64,000 nucleotides of DNA from DYJE01 sp041660385 (GCA_041660385.1 JBAZWJ010000017.1:27995-91994), one strand, 5' to 3'; positions 51,151 to 61,647 are shown, counted from the first letter of the stretch. Notes: generated by a model not told the origin, from the sequence alone. A program made the numbers and translations.

Positions 51151-53553
51151 TTATAGAGTAAAACGACTGACCATCTCATTGAGTCGAGTGGCAAGTTTTT
51201 TTAAATCCTCTGAGCTTGAGTTTACAGAATGGCTGCTCCTGGTCATCCCCCCTGCCTCCGAGCTCACATCATTGATATCATTAGTAATATCAGCTGTCAT
51301 TGATAAATTTTCCGCCATCATGTCATTGATTGCCCGTATACCCTGAGAGGATCTATTGATATTGGATGAAATATCTTTTGTTGTTCTGTCCTGCTCTTTC
51401 ATGGTTGTGGATATGGAAATAATGATATCGTTAATGGTTGTGATAACATCCGCTATTTCTTTTATCTGCTCCATGGTTTCAGCACTTGTTCTCTGAACGT
51501 TTTCGATCTGTGAATTAATCTCTTTTGTAGCCGCCGCTGTCTGCTGTGACAGGGTTTTAATCTCGCCAGCAACTACGGCAAATCCCCGTCCTGCTTCACC
51601 TGCCCTTGACGATTCAATGGTTGCGTTCAATGCAAGAAGATTAGTTTGTGAAGATATATCACGAATGGTATCAACGACTTTACCAATATCAAGAGCCGCC
51701 TTTTCAAGCTCCTTTATCTTTGAGCTGGCAATTTCCGCCTTGGCCACTGCGCTCTCTGATATATTCCTTGCCTTGTCTGTGCTGCGGGTAATTTCGCCAA
51801 TGCTGTGGCTCATCTCACCTGTTGTCTGCGTTATGACTCCCATATTATCCGCAGCATCATGGATCGTTCCGGCAACCTTGGTGATATTCTCATTCATTTT
51901 TGTTGATGCTTTTGAAACAAAAGCCGATTTCTCAGATGTTTTTTCAGATCCCTCCAGCATCTGCCCGGACACATCTGAAAGAGAATTTGAGGCTGCTGTA
52001 AGTTCATTTACCCCATTACTTATATCTGTGAACATATGGTTCAAATGGGTTACCATTTCGTTCAACGCATTTGACAGAATCCCAACCTCGTCTTTGCGAT
52101 CTATTGACAGGTTCTGTGATAAATCCCCTCTTGCCATTCGCCGTGCAAATTTAACGGTCTGAATGATTGGCAACGTGATCCCTCGTGTGATGATGACAGC
52201 CAAAGCTAATCCAAGAATAACTGCCCCAATACCGATCATTAAAGCGAGATTTACTCGTTGGTTGATTATTTTTTCCGACCCTTCGAGTTTTTCCTTTGAT
52301 GTTTTCTGAGCATCGGCACTGAGCGCCTCAACAACAGGAACAACACGGTTGACCGATTCAAGCATTCGCTTTTTTAAAACTTCAATTTTTTTATCCACTT
52401 CAACAAGTGTATCAAGGGATTTGGAATACTGATCAAGATTGGTTCTGGCATTTTCTTTAAAATCATCATCCATTTTAGAATATTTAAACGCTTCTTCAAT
52501 ATCTTCAATAATCTTCTTTATTGCATCCACATGACTCAAATCTCCGGACAGCAGATAGCTCTTTTCATTAAATCTTATATCCAGCGCATAGGTTTTGGCC
52601 CCTTTGAAATTTGAAGCAGCCAATACATCACCCAGTTCTGTAAGATTTTCCTGCATGGCTTTGTAACTGGGGTCAGCTATGGTTGTCCCTTTTCCTTTGC
52701 CCATCAATTGCTTAAAATTATTATGAAACTTGGGAATCGTTTCATCAACAAGATTGGACACCATCTCTGCCACAGGGTTTAATCTGTTTTTTTTCGACAG
52801 AAACATGAATCTTTCAACACATTCATTGATTTCCTTTTTAATATCAGGAGATTTTGTCAGCATATATTCTGCCTGGAGTTTTTCCATAATCAGCATCTCC
52901 TCGGCATAATCTCCCACGTCAAGCAAACTTATATCCTCCATAAATTTCTTAACGTTGGCGTAGAATTCCCCTTTGAGTCCTGAATTATCATCAAGACCCT
53001 TAACCTTCATTGCTTCAACGACCTGATCGAAATCCTTCAGGTAACTTTCCGCGCTTTTCAGTACGGTTTCGACCTGTTCTGCGGCTCTTTCATTATCCGA
53101 TTCTTCAGCGAGATTCTTGACGATCTTGCCTTCCGATAGAAGTTCACCCATATACTTATGAAGATTCTTCTGATGATCAAGCTTCAGCATTTTAAGAAAA
53201 TTGTTTTCTTCAGCCCGGGACATCAGCATGTACATTTTAATCTTGGAAGAATGATCGCTGATGGCCTGCTCCACATCCATAAGATCACTAAAATTAGAAA
53301 TCGTATACCTTACGGAATAGTGATAAAGAAACATAACACAGATAAAAAGACCCAGAACCGAACCGAATCCACCTATCAGTTTGGGCGCAAGTTTCAAGTT
53401 GTCGATGGTTTGAACAAGTTGACCGATCTTTTTGATCGACATCAAATAATCAAATGTTTTTTCAGCACTTTTTATTCCGGAGGTGATTTTTTCCCGCGTT
53501 TGTTGAGAAAGCTTCTCTTTGTCAAAATTCTTATGAAAAGTTACCATAGTCAT
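51151..53553 (-). CDS. Methyl-accepting chemotaxis protein
   Basis: Chemoreceptor of 800 residues. A cytoplasmic start of about 55 residues precedes the first membrane segment (IGGFGSVLGLFICVMFLY, about 60-80). A long helical sensory region of about 350 residues follows, then a second membrane segment (LMIGIGAVILGLALAVIIT, about 436-456), a HAMP domain and the signalling hairpin with SRAGEAGRGFAVVAGEIKTL near 650. The sensory domain has no motif I recognise. No che genes are nearby, so it reports to a distant array. ATG at 53553 or two codons later. Confidence 0.94.
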   Translation of the reverse strand: MTMVTFHKNFDKEKLSQQTREKITSGIKSAEKTFDYLMSIKKIGQLVQTIDNLKLAPKLIGGFGSVLGLFICVMFLYHYSVRYTISNFSDLMDVEQAISDHSSKIKMYMLMSRAEENNFLKMLKLDHQKNLHKYMGELLSEGKIVKNLAEESDNERAAEQVETVLKSAESYLKDFDQVVEAMKVKGLDDNSGLKGEFYANVKKFMEDISLLDVGDYAEEMLIMEKLQAEYMLTKSPDIKKEINECVERFMFLSKKNRLNPVAEMVSNLVDETIPKFHNNFKQLMGKGKGTTIADPSYKAMQENLTELGDVLAASNFKGAKTYALDIRFNEKSYLLSGDLSHVDAIKKIIEDIEEAFKYSKMDDDFKENARTNLDQYSKSLDTLVEVDKKIEVLKKRMLESVNRVVPVVEALSADAQKTSKEKLEGSEKIINQRVNLALMIGIGAVILGLALAVIITRGITLPIIQTVKFARRMARGDLSQNLSIDRKDEVGILSNALNEMVTHLNHMFTDISNGVNELTAASNSLSDVSGQMLEGSEKTSEKSAFVSKASTKMNENITKVAGTIHDAADNMGVITQTTGEMSHSIGEITRSTDKARNISESAVAKAEIASSKIKELEKAALDIGKVVDTIRDISSQTNLLALNATIESSRAGEAGRGFAVVAGEIKTLSQQTAAATKEINSQIENVQRTSAETMEQIKEIADVITTINDIIISISTTMKEQDRTTKDISSNINRSSQGIRAINDMMAENLSMTADITNDINDVSSEAGGMTRSSHSVNSSSEDLKKLATRLNEMVSRFTL

Positions 53554-53784
53554 CCTGTTGGTGAGAGATTTGTTTTTTCAAAAGATTGAAGAATACTCTA
53601 TACTAAATCCTCAAACTCGTCGGTATGGAATGATTTTAAACAAGGATTTTAAAAAAACTTACGGAAACTATTTTTTTGATGGAATTCAATTTGCGATTTG
53701 TGAATATATTAACATGCTTTATATTAAACATCAATTTTAAAAAACACGATTCACGCCGGTGAACGCATCAATAATCGAAAGATG

Positions 53785-54195
53785 TTATTTTCCGACTTCT
53801 TCTTTCAATTTTTTCTGAAGGGCTTCGAACAATTCTTTTTCTTTTTTCTTGGTCTCAAGGGTGAAGGCTTTAACCTTGTCTTCATAAGCGTTTTTGGACT
53901 TTTCCTGAAATTTTCGGATTTCGTCCTCCATTTTTGTTTCCTTGATTTCGCGCGATATTTCTTCGATCTTCATGTGATCCACAATAACGAGATTAACGCT
54001 TTCAAAAGGGCCAGCCACCATATCAACAATACCCAACGATTTTATATCATTGCTTATTTTTGTAACCCTGTCGATATTCATACCCAGAAGTTCGCTCAAA
54101 TCCTTGAGCGACGGCGTCATACGTTTCTTGAACTCGAAAACCCTGATAGCTGCCACAAGAACATGGGCCTCTTCATATAAACTCATTTTGACCAT
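53785..54195 (-). CDS. Small helix-turn-helix / coiled-coil protein
   Basis: 136 residues, unrecognised. The first 70 look like a winged-helix domain: AAIRVFEFKKRMTPSLKDLSEL, LGMNIDRVTKISNDIKSLG and a wing (IVDMVAGPFES). From about 85 to the end lies a Lys/Glu-rich coiled coil (KMEDEIRKFQEKSKNAYEDK). It might be a small regulator or a structural DNA-binding protein. It is divergent from dapF. AGGGAGAG precedes the start. Confidence 0.8.
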   Translation of the reverse strand: MVKMSLYEEAHVLVAAIRVFEFKKRMTPSLKDLSELLGMNIDRVTKISNDIKSLGIVDMVAGPFESVNLVIVDHMKIEEISREIKETKMEDEIRKFQEKSKNAYEDKVKAFTLETKKKEKELFEALQKKLKEEVGK

Positions 54196-54441
54196 AATAA
54201 TCTCTCCCTGTCGCCGTGAAACGCGTTCCGAGCACTCTATCTATTGGGAAACTCTAAAAAAACAACTATCAAATCATTCAACGGTACGCAATTCAATTTT
54301 TTGTTAGTTCATGGTCTATCCCGCCCAATACAATTATCCATAAGATTTCTAATATATTTTTCGGTATTATCGGGGATTAATGATTGCGTACACACTGTAT
54401 ACAACGTAATATATTTGATTAAACATCATCCGGAGGGCATC

Positions 54442-55293
54442 ATGGATCTATCTTTTACAAAAATGGAAGGCCTTGGAAACGATTTCATCATGGTCGATGA
54501 TAGAAAACAGGGCATTGCAAAAATTGAAGCCTACAATGACATCGCGAAAAAACTCTGCGACAGACGTTTTGGTATCGGAGCAGATGGCCTGATCATTGTA
54601 CTCGATTCCACGACCTGCGATATACAATTCAGAATCTTCAATTCCGACGGAAGCGAAGCCCAGATGTGCGGAAACGGTATGCGCTGTCTGGCCCGGTATG
54701 TTTACGAATCAGGCATGAATGAAAAATCGGAGCTCACCGTGGAAACGCTTGCAGGTGTGATAATACCTAAACTGAATATGGATGACAACGGGAAGATCAG
54801 ATCTGTTACCGTGGATATGGGGCAACCGATTCTTGATGCTGAAAAGATCCCTTTTAAACCTTCCCTGCCAGGTGCCCTTGTTCAGACCATCGCAACAGAT
54901 AATGGCCCTGTTTCATTCACAGCTGTTTCCATGGGCAACCCCCATGCGATTATTTTTGTAGACGACACGGCAACAGCCCCTCTTTTGGAAACAGGTCCCT
55001 TGGTTGAAACCCATCCGTCGTTTCCCCAGAAAACAAACGTGGAGTTCATCCAGGTCCTTTCCGATTCTGAACTCCGGATGAAGGTTTGGGAACGTGGCGC
55101 CGGGGTCACCCTTGCCTGCGGAACAGGAGCTTGCGCCGCCGTTGTCGCAGCCATTCTCAACGGTAAAACAAAAAACACGGTCATTGTTCATCTCGACGGT
55201 GGTGATCTGGAAATAACCTGGGACAAAGAATCAGGACATGTTTTTAAAACCGGGCCTGCCCGTACAGTTTTCCAGGGAAGGATTCAGATCTGA
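54442..55293 (+). CDS. dapF: Diaminopimelate epimerase
   Basis: Converts LL- to meso-diaminopimelate for lysine and peptidoglycan. 283 residues from the ATG at 54442, which follows CGGAGGG; the long frame from 54244 is not needed. FTKMEGLGNDFIMVDD starts the protein. The two catalytic Cys are in MCGNGMRCLARYVYE (about 74) and LACGTGACAAVVAAI (about 222). It stands alone between the small helix-turn-helix gene and the efflux operon. Confidence 0.96.
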   Translation: MDLSFTKMEGLGNDFIMVDDRKQGIAKIEAYNDIAKKLCDRRFGIGADGLIIVLDSTTCDIQFRIFNSDGSEAQMCGNGMRCLARYVYESGMNEKSELTVETLAGVIIPKLNMDDNGKIRSVTVDMGQPILDAEKIPFKPSLPGALVQTIATDNGPVSFTAVSMGNPHAIIFVDDTATAPLLETGPLVETHPSFPQKTNVEFIQVLSDSELRMKVWERGAGVTLACGTGACAAVVAAILNGKTKNTVIVHLDGGDLEITWDKESGHVFKTGPARTVFQGRIQI

Positions 55294-55391
55294 TATTTTT
55301 AATTTTCAAGAAGCCCTCTGAGAAAAACGCGTTGTAACAACCGACTTCGTGCTTTATATTTAGATTATTCTTTTTTCGTCATTTCTTTTTT

Positions 55392-55432
55392 AATCATTTA
55401 ACGATTGGGACTTTATCCATCGTTAAATGATT
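55392..55432 (+). promoter_or_regulatory. Perfect 14-bp palindrome upstream of the efflux operon
   Basis: AATCATTTAACGAT (55392-55405) and ATCGTTAAATGATT (55419-55432) are exact complements around a 13-base centre, 43 bp before the TolC-like start. No T-run follows, so an operator for a metal-responsive regulator or a leader hairpin is more likely than a terminator. Confidence 0.5.
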
Positions 55433-55474
55433 GCATGAACATGAAACTCGCCAATAATTAAACAGGAATTATGT

Positions 55475-56797
55475 ATGATTTCATATGGTTTGAGATACAT
55501 TACCATTTTCTTATTTTTTATTCTGCCTGTAGCCCACGCTGAAGATCCGCCTGCTCTTGTCTTGGGAGATCTGGTTGCGGAAGCTCTTGATAATAATCCG
55601 TCCCTCAAAGCAGCCAGGTATCAAAAACTCGCAGTGGAAACACGGATCAGCCAGGCAAAGGCCTGGGAAGCGCCACAGATCGGAGTGGAATTCCCGCTTA
55701 CGCCTGTTTCATCGTTCCCCAATCCGTTCAAAGATTCCATGGAAACCGATTATTTCGTTCAGCAGAAAATCCCTTTTCCAGGAAAGACAACGATCATGGC
55801 TCAGTCTGAACGAAGCAATTCGGAGATGACGGCATGGTCAGTCAAATCCCTTGAGAACATCACGGTCAGGGATCTGAAAAACGTATATTACGACCTTTAC
55901 CTTGTTCAGAAAAAAATAAAGATAAACGCCGAAAGTCAGGACCTGATGCGCCAGTTCGCAGAACTCGCACGAAAACAGTATGAACTTGGAAAGGGCAACC
56001 AGGCCGATGTTCTCCGTGCCCAGACCGAGCTGTCCATGCTTATCAACGAAGGCTCAACCATGAAACAGGAAAAACAGGTCATGGAAACCATGATCAACAC
56101 GATTCTGGGTAGGTCACCTGAACAACCCTTAGGATCTGTGCCGGACATAGATGTTCATCAACTTTCATCTAAAAAAGTAAAATCTGACGAAACAGCTCTT
56201 AAAAAACGGCCGGAACTCAAAGCCATGGATGAAAATATTCGCATGAAAGACGCGGAACTCGCACTGGCAAAACGTGATTACTACCCGGACATCATGCTCC
56301 GGCTGATGTACAAGAGCATGAAAGAAGGGCCTGACGATTATTTTTCCACGATGATCAGTATGGATATCCCCTTCCTTTTTTTATCCGGTGGAAAAATAAA
56401 AGGTCGGGTGGAAGAAAGCCGTCTGAACATCCTGAAAGCAAAAGAAGATCTGAGAGCCATGGAGAATATGACGCGGTTCCAGATCCGGGAAGCCATGAAC
56501 AACGTTGATACAAACCACCGGACCATGGAGTTTTATAGAAGCACCGTGATCCCCCAGGCCGAGCAGACACGGGAAGCCATGGGTGCAGCTTACACCACAG
56601 GAACAGCGGAGCTGTTCTCTCTCATCGAAGCACTGAGAACAGAACTCGGTGCACGTGAAAATTACCATGGCTCGGTTGCAGCATACATGAAAAGCCTTGC
56701 AGCCCTGGACCAAGCCACTGGCCGCGACCCGGTAATAATTTTATCCGAAAACCCTGACACTCCTTCAAAAAACATGGAAAGGAAGTCCCATGAATAA
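55475..56797 (+). CDS. TolC-family outer-membrane efflux protein
   Basis: 440-residue outer-membrane channel, first gene of a CusCBA-like operon. A signal peptide (ITIFLFFILPVAHA) is followed by two OEP repeats: NPSLKAARYQKLAVETRISQ, then QKIPFPGKTTIMAQSE and KQYELGKGNQADVLRAQTEL, and in the second repeat KRPELKAMDENIRMKDAELA. Two Gly/Pro-poor coiled-coil hairpins form the tunnel. The stop overlaps the start of cusB by 8 bp. Confidence 0.93.
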   Translation: MISYGLRYITIFLFFILPVAHAEDPPALVLGDLVAEALDNNPSLKAARYQKLAVETRISQAKAWEAPQIGVEFPLTPVSSFPNPFKDSMETDYFVQQKIPFPGKTTIMAQSERSNSEMTAWSVKSLENITVRDLKNVYYDLYLVQKKIKINAESQDLMRQFAELARKQYELGKGNQADVLRAQTELSMLINEGSTMKQEKQVMETMINTILGRSPEQPLGSVPDIDVHQLSSKKVKSDETALKKRPELKAMDENIRMKDAELALAKRDYYPDIMLRLMYKSMKEGPDDYFSTMISMDIPFLFLSGGKIKGRVEESRLNILKAKEDLRAMENMTRFQIREAMNNVDTNHRTMEFYRSTVIPQAEQTREAMGAAYTTGTAELFSLIEALRTELGARENYHGSVAAYMKSLAALDQATGRDPVIILSENPDTPSKNMERKSHE

Positions 56798-58505
56798 AAC
56801 CATCATCACAGCCATCGTGTTCTCCTTTATCGGTTTTTCAGCAGGCTATCTTGCTTTTAAACACCCTGCTGCTCAGCCCGTTGGAATTGGTACGCCCGAA
56901 GAAAGAAAAATCCTTTACTACCGTGACCCCATGAACCCTGAAATCACGTCCCACACCCCGAAAAAAGCAGCTGACGGCATGGATTTCGTCCCTGTATATG
57001 AAGAAAAAAATCCAGCGAAAAGCGAGCGCGAAATAGCTTATTACGTGGACCCCATGCACCCCTGGTACACCTCGAACAAACCGGGAAAAGCGCCGGACTG
57101 CGGCATGGATCTTGTGCCAGTCTACGCCGGTGACGATAAAGCCGAAGGTATCCGCATCGATCCTTCAATGATTCAGAACATGGGAGTCACCATGGAAAAA
57201 GCAGAAAAACGGCGCCTCACCAAAACCATCAGAACCTCGGGCATCGTTGAGATTGACGAATCAAAACTTTACACCGTGACCACCAAATTCATGGGCTGGG
57301 TTGATAAACTTCATGTGGATAAAACAGGCCAGAGTGTGGGAAAGAACCAGGTCCTTTTTTCATTGTACAGTCCTGATCTGGTCAGCGCCCAGGAAGAGTA
57401 CTTTCTGGCCCTTCGTTACAAAAAGAATCTCGCAGAAAGCACGGTCAATGAAATCAAAAATCAGGGTGACGGAATGATCGCAAGTGTTCTCAAGCGTCTC
57501 GCGTACTGGGATCTTCCCGATTCGGAGATCAAAGCCCTTGGAAAACGTGGAAAACCTTTGAAGAACATCGAGATCAGATCTCCCTACCAGGGAATTGTCA
57601 TGGAAAAGATGGTCACCGCCGGAGAAAAGGTTGAAGCCGGAATGCCTCTATACAAAATCGCTGATCTTTCCTCGGTCTGGGTCACGGCAGATGTTTACCC
57701 CCATGACCTGCCCTGGGTAAAAAATGGAGCGACAGCTGAAATTACATCCAATTATTTCCCTGATAAAACGCTCAAAGGACGGGTGAGTTTTATCTACCCC
57801 ACCATGAACGATGAAGCGCGGACAGCCAAAGTCCGTATCGAAATGAAAAACACTGAAAAGAATCTGTTGAAACCTGGAATGTTTGCCACAGTATCCTTGG
57901 CATCAGCCGTGTCCGGCGACATCATCGCCGTACCTGAACAGTCAGTTATAAAATCAGGTTCCAGGGATATCGCCGTTGTTTCACTGGGCGGTGGTTATTT
58001 CGCCCCACGGGATATTAAAACAGGCATTTCTGCCGATGGTTACATACAGGTTCTTGATGGAATTCATGAAGGTGAAAATATCGTCACTTCATCACAGTTT
58101 CTCATTGATTCTGAAAGCAACCTTAAAGCTGCTGTGGCAGGAATGGTCAAAAAGGATGGCAAAGAAGCACCGGTTGAGAAAGATGCAGCTGTGGAAAGTC
58201 ATGAGAGCCATGAAACCCTTTCTGTCAAAAAAAGCGGCCCGGTGGCCAGTGCGGTTGTGAAGAAAGCAGTTCCGGTAAAACAACTCATGAACAACGAAAA
58301 GGTTCAGTATACCTGCGAAATGCATCCGGAAATCATTCAGAATAAACCTGGGGATTGTCCGCTCTGCGGCATGAAGCTTATCCCGATCAAAAAACCGATA
58401 AAGATCGATAAGATCCAGTATACATGCGAGATGCATCCGGAAATCGTTCAGGATAAACCGGGCAATTGCCCTCTCTGCGGCATGACCCTTGTTCCGAAAA
58501 AATGA
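56790..58505 (+). CDS. cusB: CusB-type periplasmic adaptor with four heavy-metal-binding motifs
   Basis: 571-residue adaptor for an RND metal pump. An N-terminal membrane anchor (TAIVFSFIGFSAGYLAF) is followed by two metal-binding-domain motifs (YYRDPMNPEITSHTP, then YYVDPMHPWYTSNKP with DCGMDLVPVY). The first motif reads KAADGMDF and lacks the Cys seen in the second. The CusB core spans about 125-440 (GIVEIDESKLYTVTTKF, IRSPYQGIVMEKMVTAGEKV). Two more motifs (YTCEMHPEIIQNKPGDCPLC and YTCEMHPEIVQDKPGNCPLC) end the protein. Copper or silver is the usual cargo; the repeated Cys/His motifs may serve other soft metals. Confidence 0.93.
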   Translation: MNKTIITAIVFSFIGFSAGYLAFKHPAAQPVGIGTPEERKILYYRDPMNPEITSHTPKKAADGMDFVPVYEEKNPAKSEREIAYYVDPMHPWYTSNKPGKAPDCGMDLVPVYAGDDKAEGIRIDPSMIQNMGVTMEKAEKRRLTKTIRTSGIVEIDESKLYTVTTKFMGWVDKLHVDKTGQSVGKNQVLFSLYSPDLVSAQEEYFLALRYKKNLAESTVNEIKNQGDGMIASVLKRLAYWDLPDSEIKALGKRGKPLKNIEIRSPYQGIVMEKMVTAGEKVEAGMPLYKIADLSSVWVTADVYPHDLPWVKNGATAEITSNYFPDKTLKGRVSFIYPTMNDEARTAKVRIEMKNTEKNLLKPGMFATVSLASAVSGDIIAVPEQSVIKSGSRDIAVVSLGGGYFAPRDIKTGISADGYIQVLDGIHEGENIVTSSQFLIDSESNLKAAVAGMVKKDGKEAPVEKDAAVESHESHETLSVKKSGPVASAVVKKAVPVKQLMNNEKVQYTCEMHPEIIQNKPGDCPLCGMKLIPIKKPIKIDKIQYTCEMHPEIVQDKPGNCPLCGMTLVPKK

Positions 58506-58527
58506 CTCATGAAAAAAGAGATAGCTT

Positions 58528-61500
58528 ATGCTTAAAAAAATAATCGAAGCATCCATCAACAACACGTTCATGGTCATCCTGGCCACGGTTTTTTTTGCGG
58601 CTCTGGGAATTTACTCTCTTTTCACCATCCCCATTGATGCCATTCCCGACCTCAGCGACGCCCAGGTGATCATTTACACCGAATACCAGGGGCAGTCGCC
58701 ACGGATTGTGGAAGATCAGGTTACTTTTCCCCTGACCACGGCCATGGTTTCCGTGCCCCATTCCAAGGTGGTAAGGGGCTATTCCTTTTTTGGTTATTCC
58801 CTGGTCTATATCATCTTTGAAGACGGAACCGATATCTACTGGGCAAGGAGCCGGGTCCTCGAATACCTGAACTCCGCCACACGCCGTCTTCCCCAGGGCG
58901 TTGTCCCCACCCTTGGCCCCGATGCCACAGGCGTGGGCTGGGTTTTCGAATACACCCTGGCCTCGGACAAACATTCACTTCAGGAACTCAGAACCATCCA
59001 GGACTGGTATCTGAAATACGGTCTTTCAGCCGTTGACGGCGTATCGGAAGTGGCCAGCATCGGCGGTTTCGTGAAACAGTACCAGATTACCGTGGATCCC
59101 GCGAAACTCCTTGCGTTTAACATTCCCCTTTCCATGATCGAAATGGCTGTGGCCGATTCAAATAAAGATTCGGGCGGCGAAATCATCGAGATGGGTGAAA
59201 CGGAATTCATGATTCGTGGCCTGGGTTATATCAAATCCATCGATGATATCGGCAACATCCCCCTCATGGTGGATAAAAGCCGGGGAACTCCCGTTTACGT
59301 GCGAGATGTGGCCGATATCACCGTCGGGCCATTGATGAGACGCGGAATAGCGGAACTCAACGGCGAAGGGGAAACCGTGGGCGGCATAGTGATAATGAGA
59401 TACGGTGAGAACGCCCTTAAAGTGATCGAAAACGTAAAAAAGAAGCTGGAGGAACTGAAGCCGGGTTTGCCCGAAGGTGTCACCATCGAAACGGCCTATG
59501 ACCGATCCGGCCTGATCTTGCGGGCCATCGATACGTTGAAGGAGAAGCTGATTGAAGAGATCATAGTAGTGGCTCTGGTGTGTATCCTCTTCCTGCTTCA
59601 TGCACGGAGCGCCCTGGTAGCTGTATTCACCCTGCCCACGGCTATCCTGATCGCCTTCATCATTATGAAGGCTCAAGGTATCAACGCCAATATCATGTCT
59701 CTGGGAGGCATCGCCATCGCCATCGGGGCCATGGTGGACGCAGCCATCATCATGATCGAAAACGCCCACAAACACATCGAACATGAAAACGAAAAACCAC
59801 CCCACGAGCGCCGAAATCTCGTGGAAATTATCAAAGAATCATGTATGGAAGTGGGGCCTTCCCTTTTCTATTCCCTTCTCGTGATCACCGTATCCTTTAT
59901 CCCGGTTTTCACCCTGGAAGATCAGGAGGGGCGGCTTTTCAAGCCCCTGGCCTACACAAAAACATATGCCATGGCCGCAGCGGCCTTTCTTTCCATCACT
60001 GTGGTTCCCGTGCTCATGCGATTCGCTCTGAAAGGACGAATCCTTCCCGAAAACAGAAATCCCCTCAACCGGCTGCTCACGTCTCTTTACCATCCCGTGG
60101 TGGACGGAGTTCTTAAATACCCGAAAACTATGATCGCGTTCATGCTGATACTTCTCGGCATCACAGTGTACCCCTTCATGAAAATCGGATCGGAATTCAT
60201 GCCTCCTCTTTATGAGGGAGACCTCCTTTATATGCCCACCACCATGCCCGGCATTTCTGTCACCAAAGCCAAAGAACTCCTTCAGCAGACAGACAGGATG
60301 ATCAAAACATTTCCAGAGGTCCACCATGTATTCGGAAAAGCCGGGCGTGCCGAAACAGCCACAGACCCGGCAGGTTTCGACATGCTTGAAACAACCATCA
60401 TGCTGAAACCTGAAGAACAGTGGCGACCCGGAATGACCATAGACAAGCTGATCAATGAACTGGACAGAACCGTCCGCATCCCAGGTCTCACCAACTCCTG
60501 GACTATGCCCATTAAAACACGGGTGGACATGCTGAGTACCGGGATCAAAACACCGGTGGGCGTCAAAATATCCGGCCCGGATCTGAAGACCCTTGAAGAG
60601 CTCGGAAAGAAAGTAGAGGCTATTTTAAAAGATGTGCCCGGAACGTTGAGTGCATTCGCCGAACGTGCTGTGGGCGGAAATTACCTGGACATCGCCATTG
60701 ACCGGAAGGAAGCGGCCCGTTTCGGCCTTACCGTGGGCGAAGTCCAACGGGTGATTCAGAGTGCCATGGGCGGAATGAGTATCACCCAGACCGTGGAAGG
60801 GCTGGAGCGCTATCCCGTAAACCTCAGGTACAGCCGGGAGCTCCGGGATAACATTGAGTCGCTGCAACGTGTTCTTGTCCCCACTCCCACAGGCCAGCAG
60901 GTACCCATGGGACAGATAGCGACCTTCACGCCGACCAAAGGCCCCATGGTGATCCGAAGCGAGGATGCACGACCCAACTCCTGGGTGTTCGTGGACATCA
61001 AAGACCTGGACATCGGCACTTATATCAAGGGGGCACAAAAAGCCGTATCCGAAAACATCACCATGCCTAACGGCTACCATCTCATTTGGAGCGGACAGTT
61101 CGAATACATGCAACGAGCTGAAAAACGTCTGATGCTTGTGATTCCCATGACTCTCTTCATCATCTTCATCATCATCTATCTGAACACCCGATCTCTGATC
61201 AAAGTGGGCATCGTGTTCATGGCTGTCCCCTTTTCCCTGATCGGGGCGTTCTGGATGCTGTACGCCCTGGATTACCATCTGAGCATTGCCGTGTGGGTGG
61301 GTATCATCGCCCTTGCCGGGCTTGATGCGGAAACAGGCGTTGTCATGCTGCTCTATCTGGACATCGCCTATGAAAATCTCAAAAAGAAAGGGATGATCAA
61401 AAACATCGACGACCTGAAACAGGCCATCCACCAAGGTGCGGTTCAGCGGGTCCGGCCTAAAATCATGACCGCCTCGGTGATCATCGCCGGTCTTCTGCCC

Positions 61501-61647
61501 ATCATGTGGAGCCACGGCGCCGGAGCTGATGTGATGAAACGCATCGCCGCCCCCATGATCGGCGGCGTGATTTCATCTGTGGCAATGGAGCTGCTTGTCT
61601 ATCCGGCAATTTATCTCCTATGGAAACGGAGGATTCATGATGAATAA
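58528..61647 (+). CDS. cusA: Heavy-metal RND efflux pump, CusA family
   Basis: 1039-residue inner-membrane transporter driven by proton motive force. The start LKKIIEASINNTFMVILATV, the loop IPDLSDAQVIIYTEYQGQSP and TFPLTTAMVSVP are CusA-like. GLDAETGVVMLLYLD holds the proton-relay Asp/Glu, and MPIKTRVDMLSTGIKTPVGV carries the periplasmic metal-site region. Twelve membrane segments are predicted in the usual 1+5+6 pattern. It follows cusB after 22 bp, and no cusF-like gene is present. Confidence 0.95.
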   Translation: MLKKIIEASINNTFMVILATVFFAALGIYSLFTIPIDAIPDLSDAQVIIYTEYQGQSPRIVEDQVTFPLTTAMVSVPHSKVVRGYSFFGYSLVYIIFEDGTDIYWARSRVLEYLNSATRRLPQGVVPTLGPDATGVGWVFEYTLASDKHSLQELRTIQDWYLKYGLSAVDGVSEVASIGGFVKQYQITVDPAKLLAFNIPLSMIEMAVADSNKDSGGEIIEMGETEFMIRGLGYIKSIDDIGNIPLMVDKSRGTPVYVRDVADITVGPLMRRGIAELNGEGETVGGIVIMRYGENALKVIENVKKKLEELKPGLPEGVTIETAYDRSGLILRAIDTLKEKLIEEIIVVALVCILFLLHARSALVAVFTLPTAILIAFIIMKAQGINANIMSLGGIAIAIGAMVDAAIIMIENAHKHIEHENEKPPHERRNLVEIIKESCMEVGPSLFYSLLVITVSFIPVFTLEDQEGRLFKPLAYTKTYAMAAAAFLSITVVPVLMRFALKGRILPENRNPLNRLLTSLYHPVVDGVLKYPKTMIAFMLILLGITVYPFMKIGSEFMPPLYEGDLLYMPTTMPGISVTKAKELLQQTDRMIKTFPEVHHVFGKAGRAETATDPAGFDMLETTIMLKPEEQWRPGMTIDKLINELDRTVRIPGLTNSWTMPIKTRVDMLSTGIKTPVGVKISGPDLKTLEELGKKVEAILKDVPGTLSAFAERAVGGNYLDIAIDRKEAARFGLTVGEVQRVIQSAMGGMSITQTVEGLERYPVNLRYSRELRDNIESLQRVLVPTPTGQQVPMGQIATFTPTKGPMVIRSEDARPNSWVFVDIKDLDIGTYIKGAQKAVSENITMPNGYHLIWSGQFEYMQRAEKRLMLVIPMTLFIIFIIIYLNTRSLIKVGIVFMAVPFSLIGAFWMLYALDYHLSIAVWVGIIALAGLDAETGVVMLLYLDIAYENLKKKGMIKNIDDLKQAIHQGAVQRVRPKIMTASVIIAGLLPIMWSHGAGADVMKRIAAPMIGGVISSVAMELLVYPAIYLLWKRRIHDE

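Noticed and set aside
53558..53740. 60-residue open frame upstream of the MCP gene
   Set aside because: It overlaps the likely MCP leader and has AT-driven codon use with no similarity.
54244..54441. 66-residue N-terminal extension of DapF
   Set aside because: The family start and a strong ribosome site are at 54442; the extension has no similarity to DapF.
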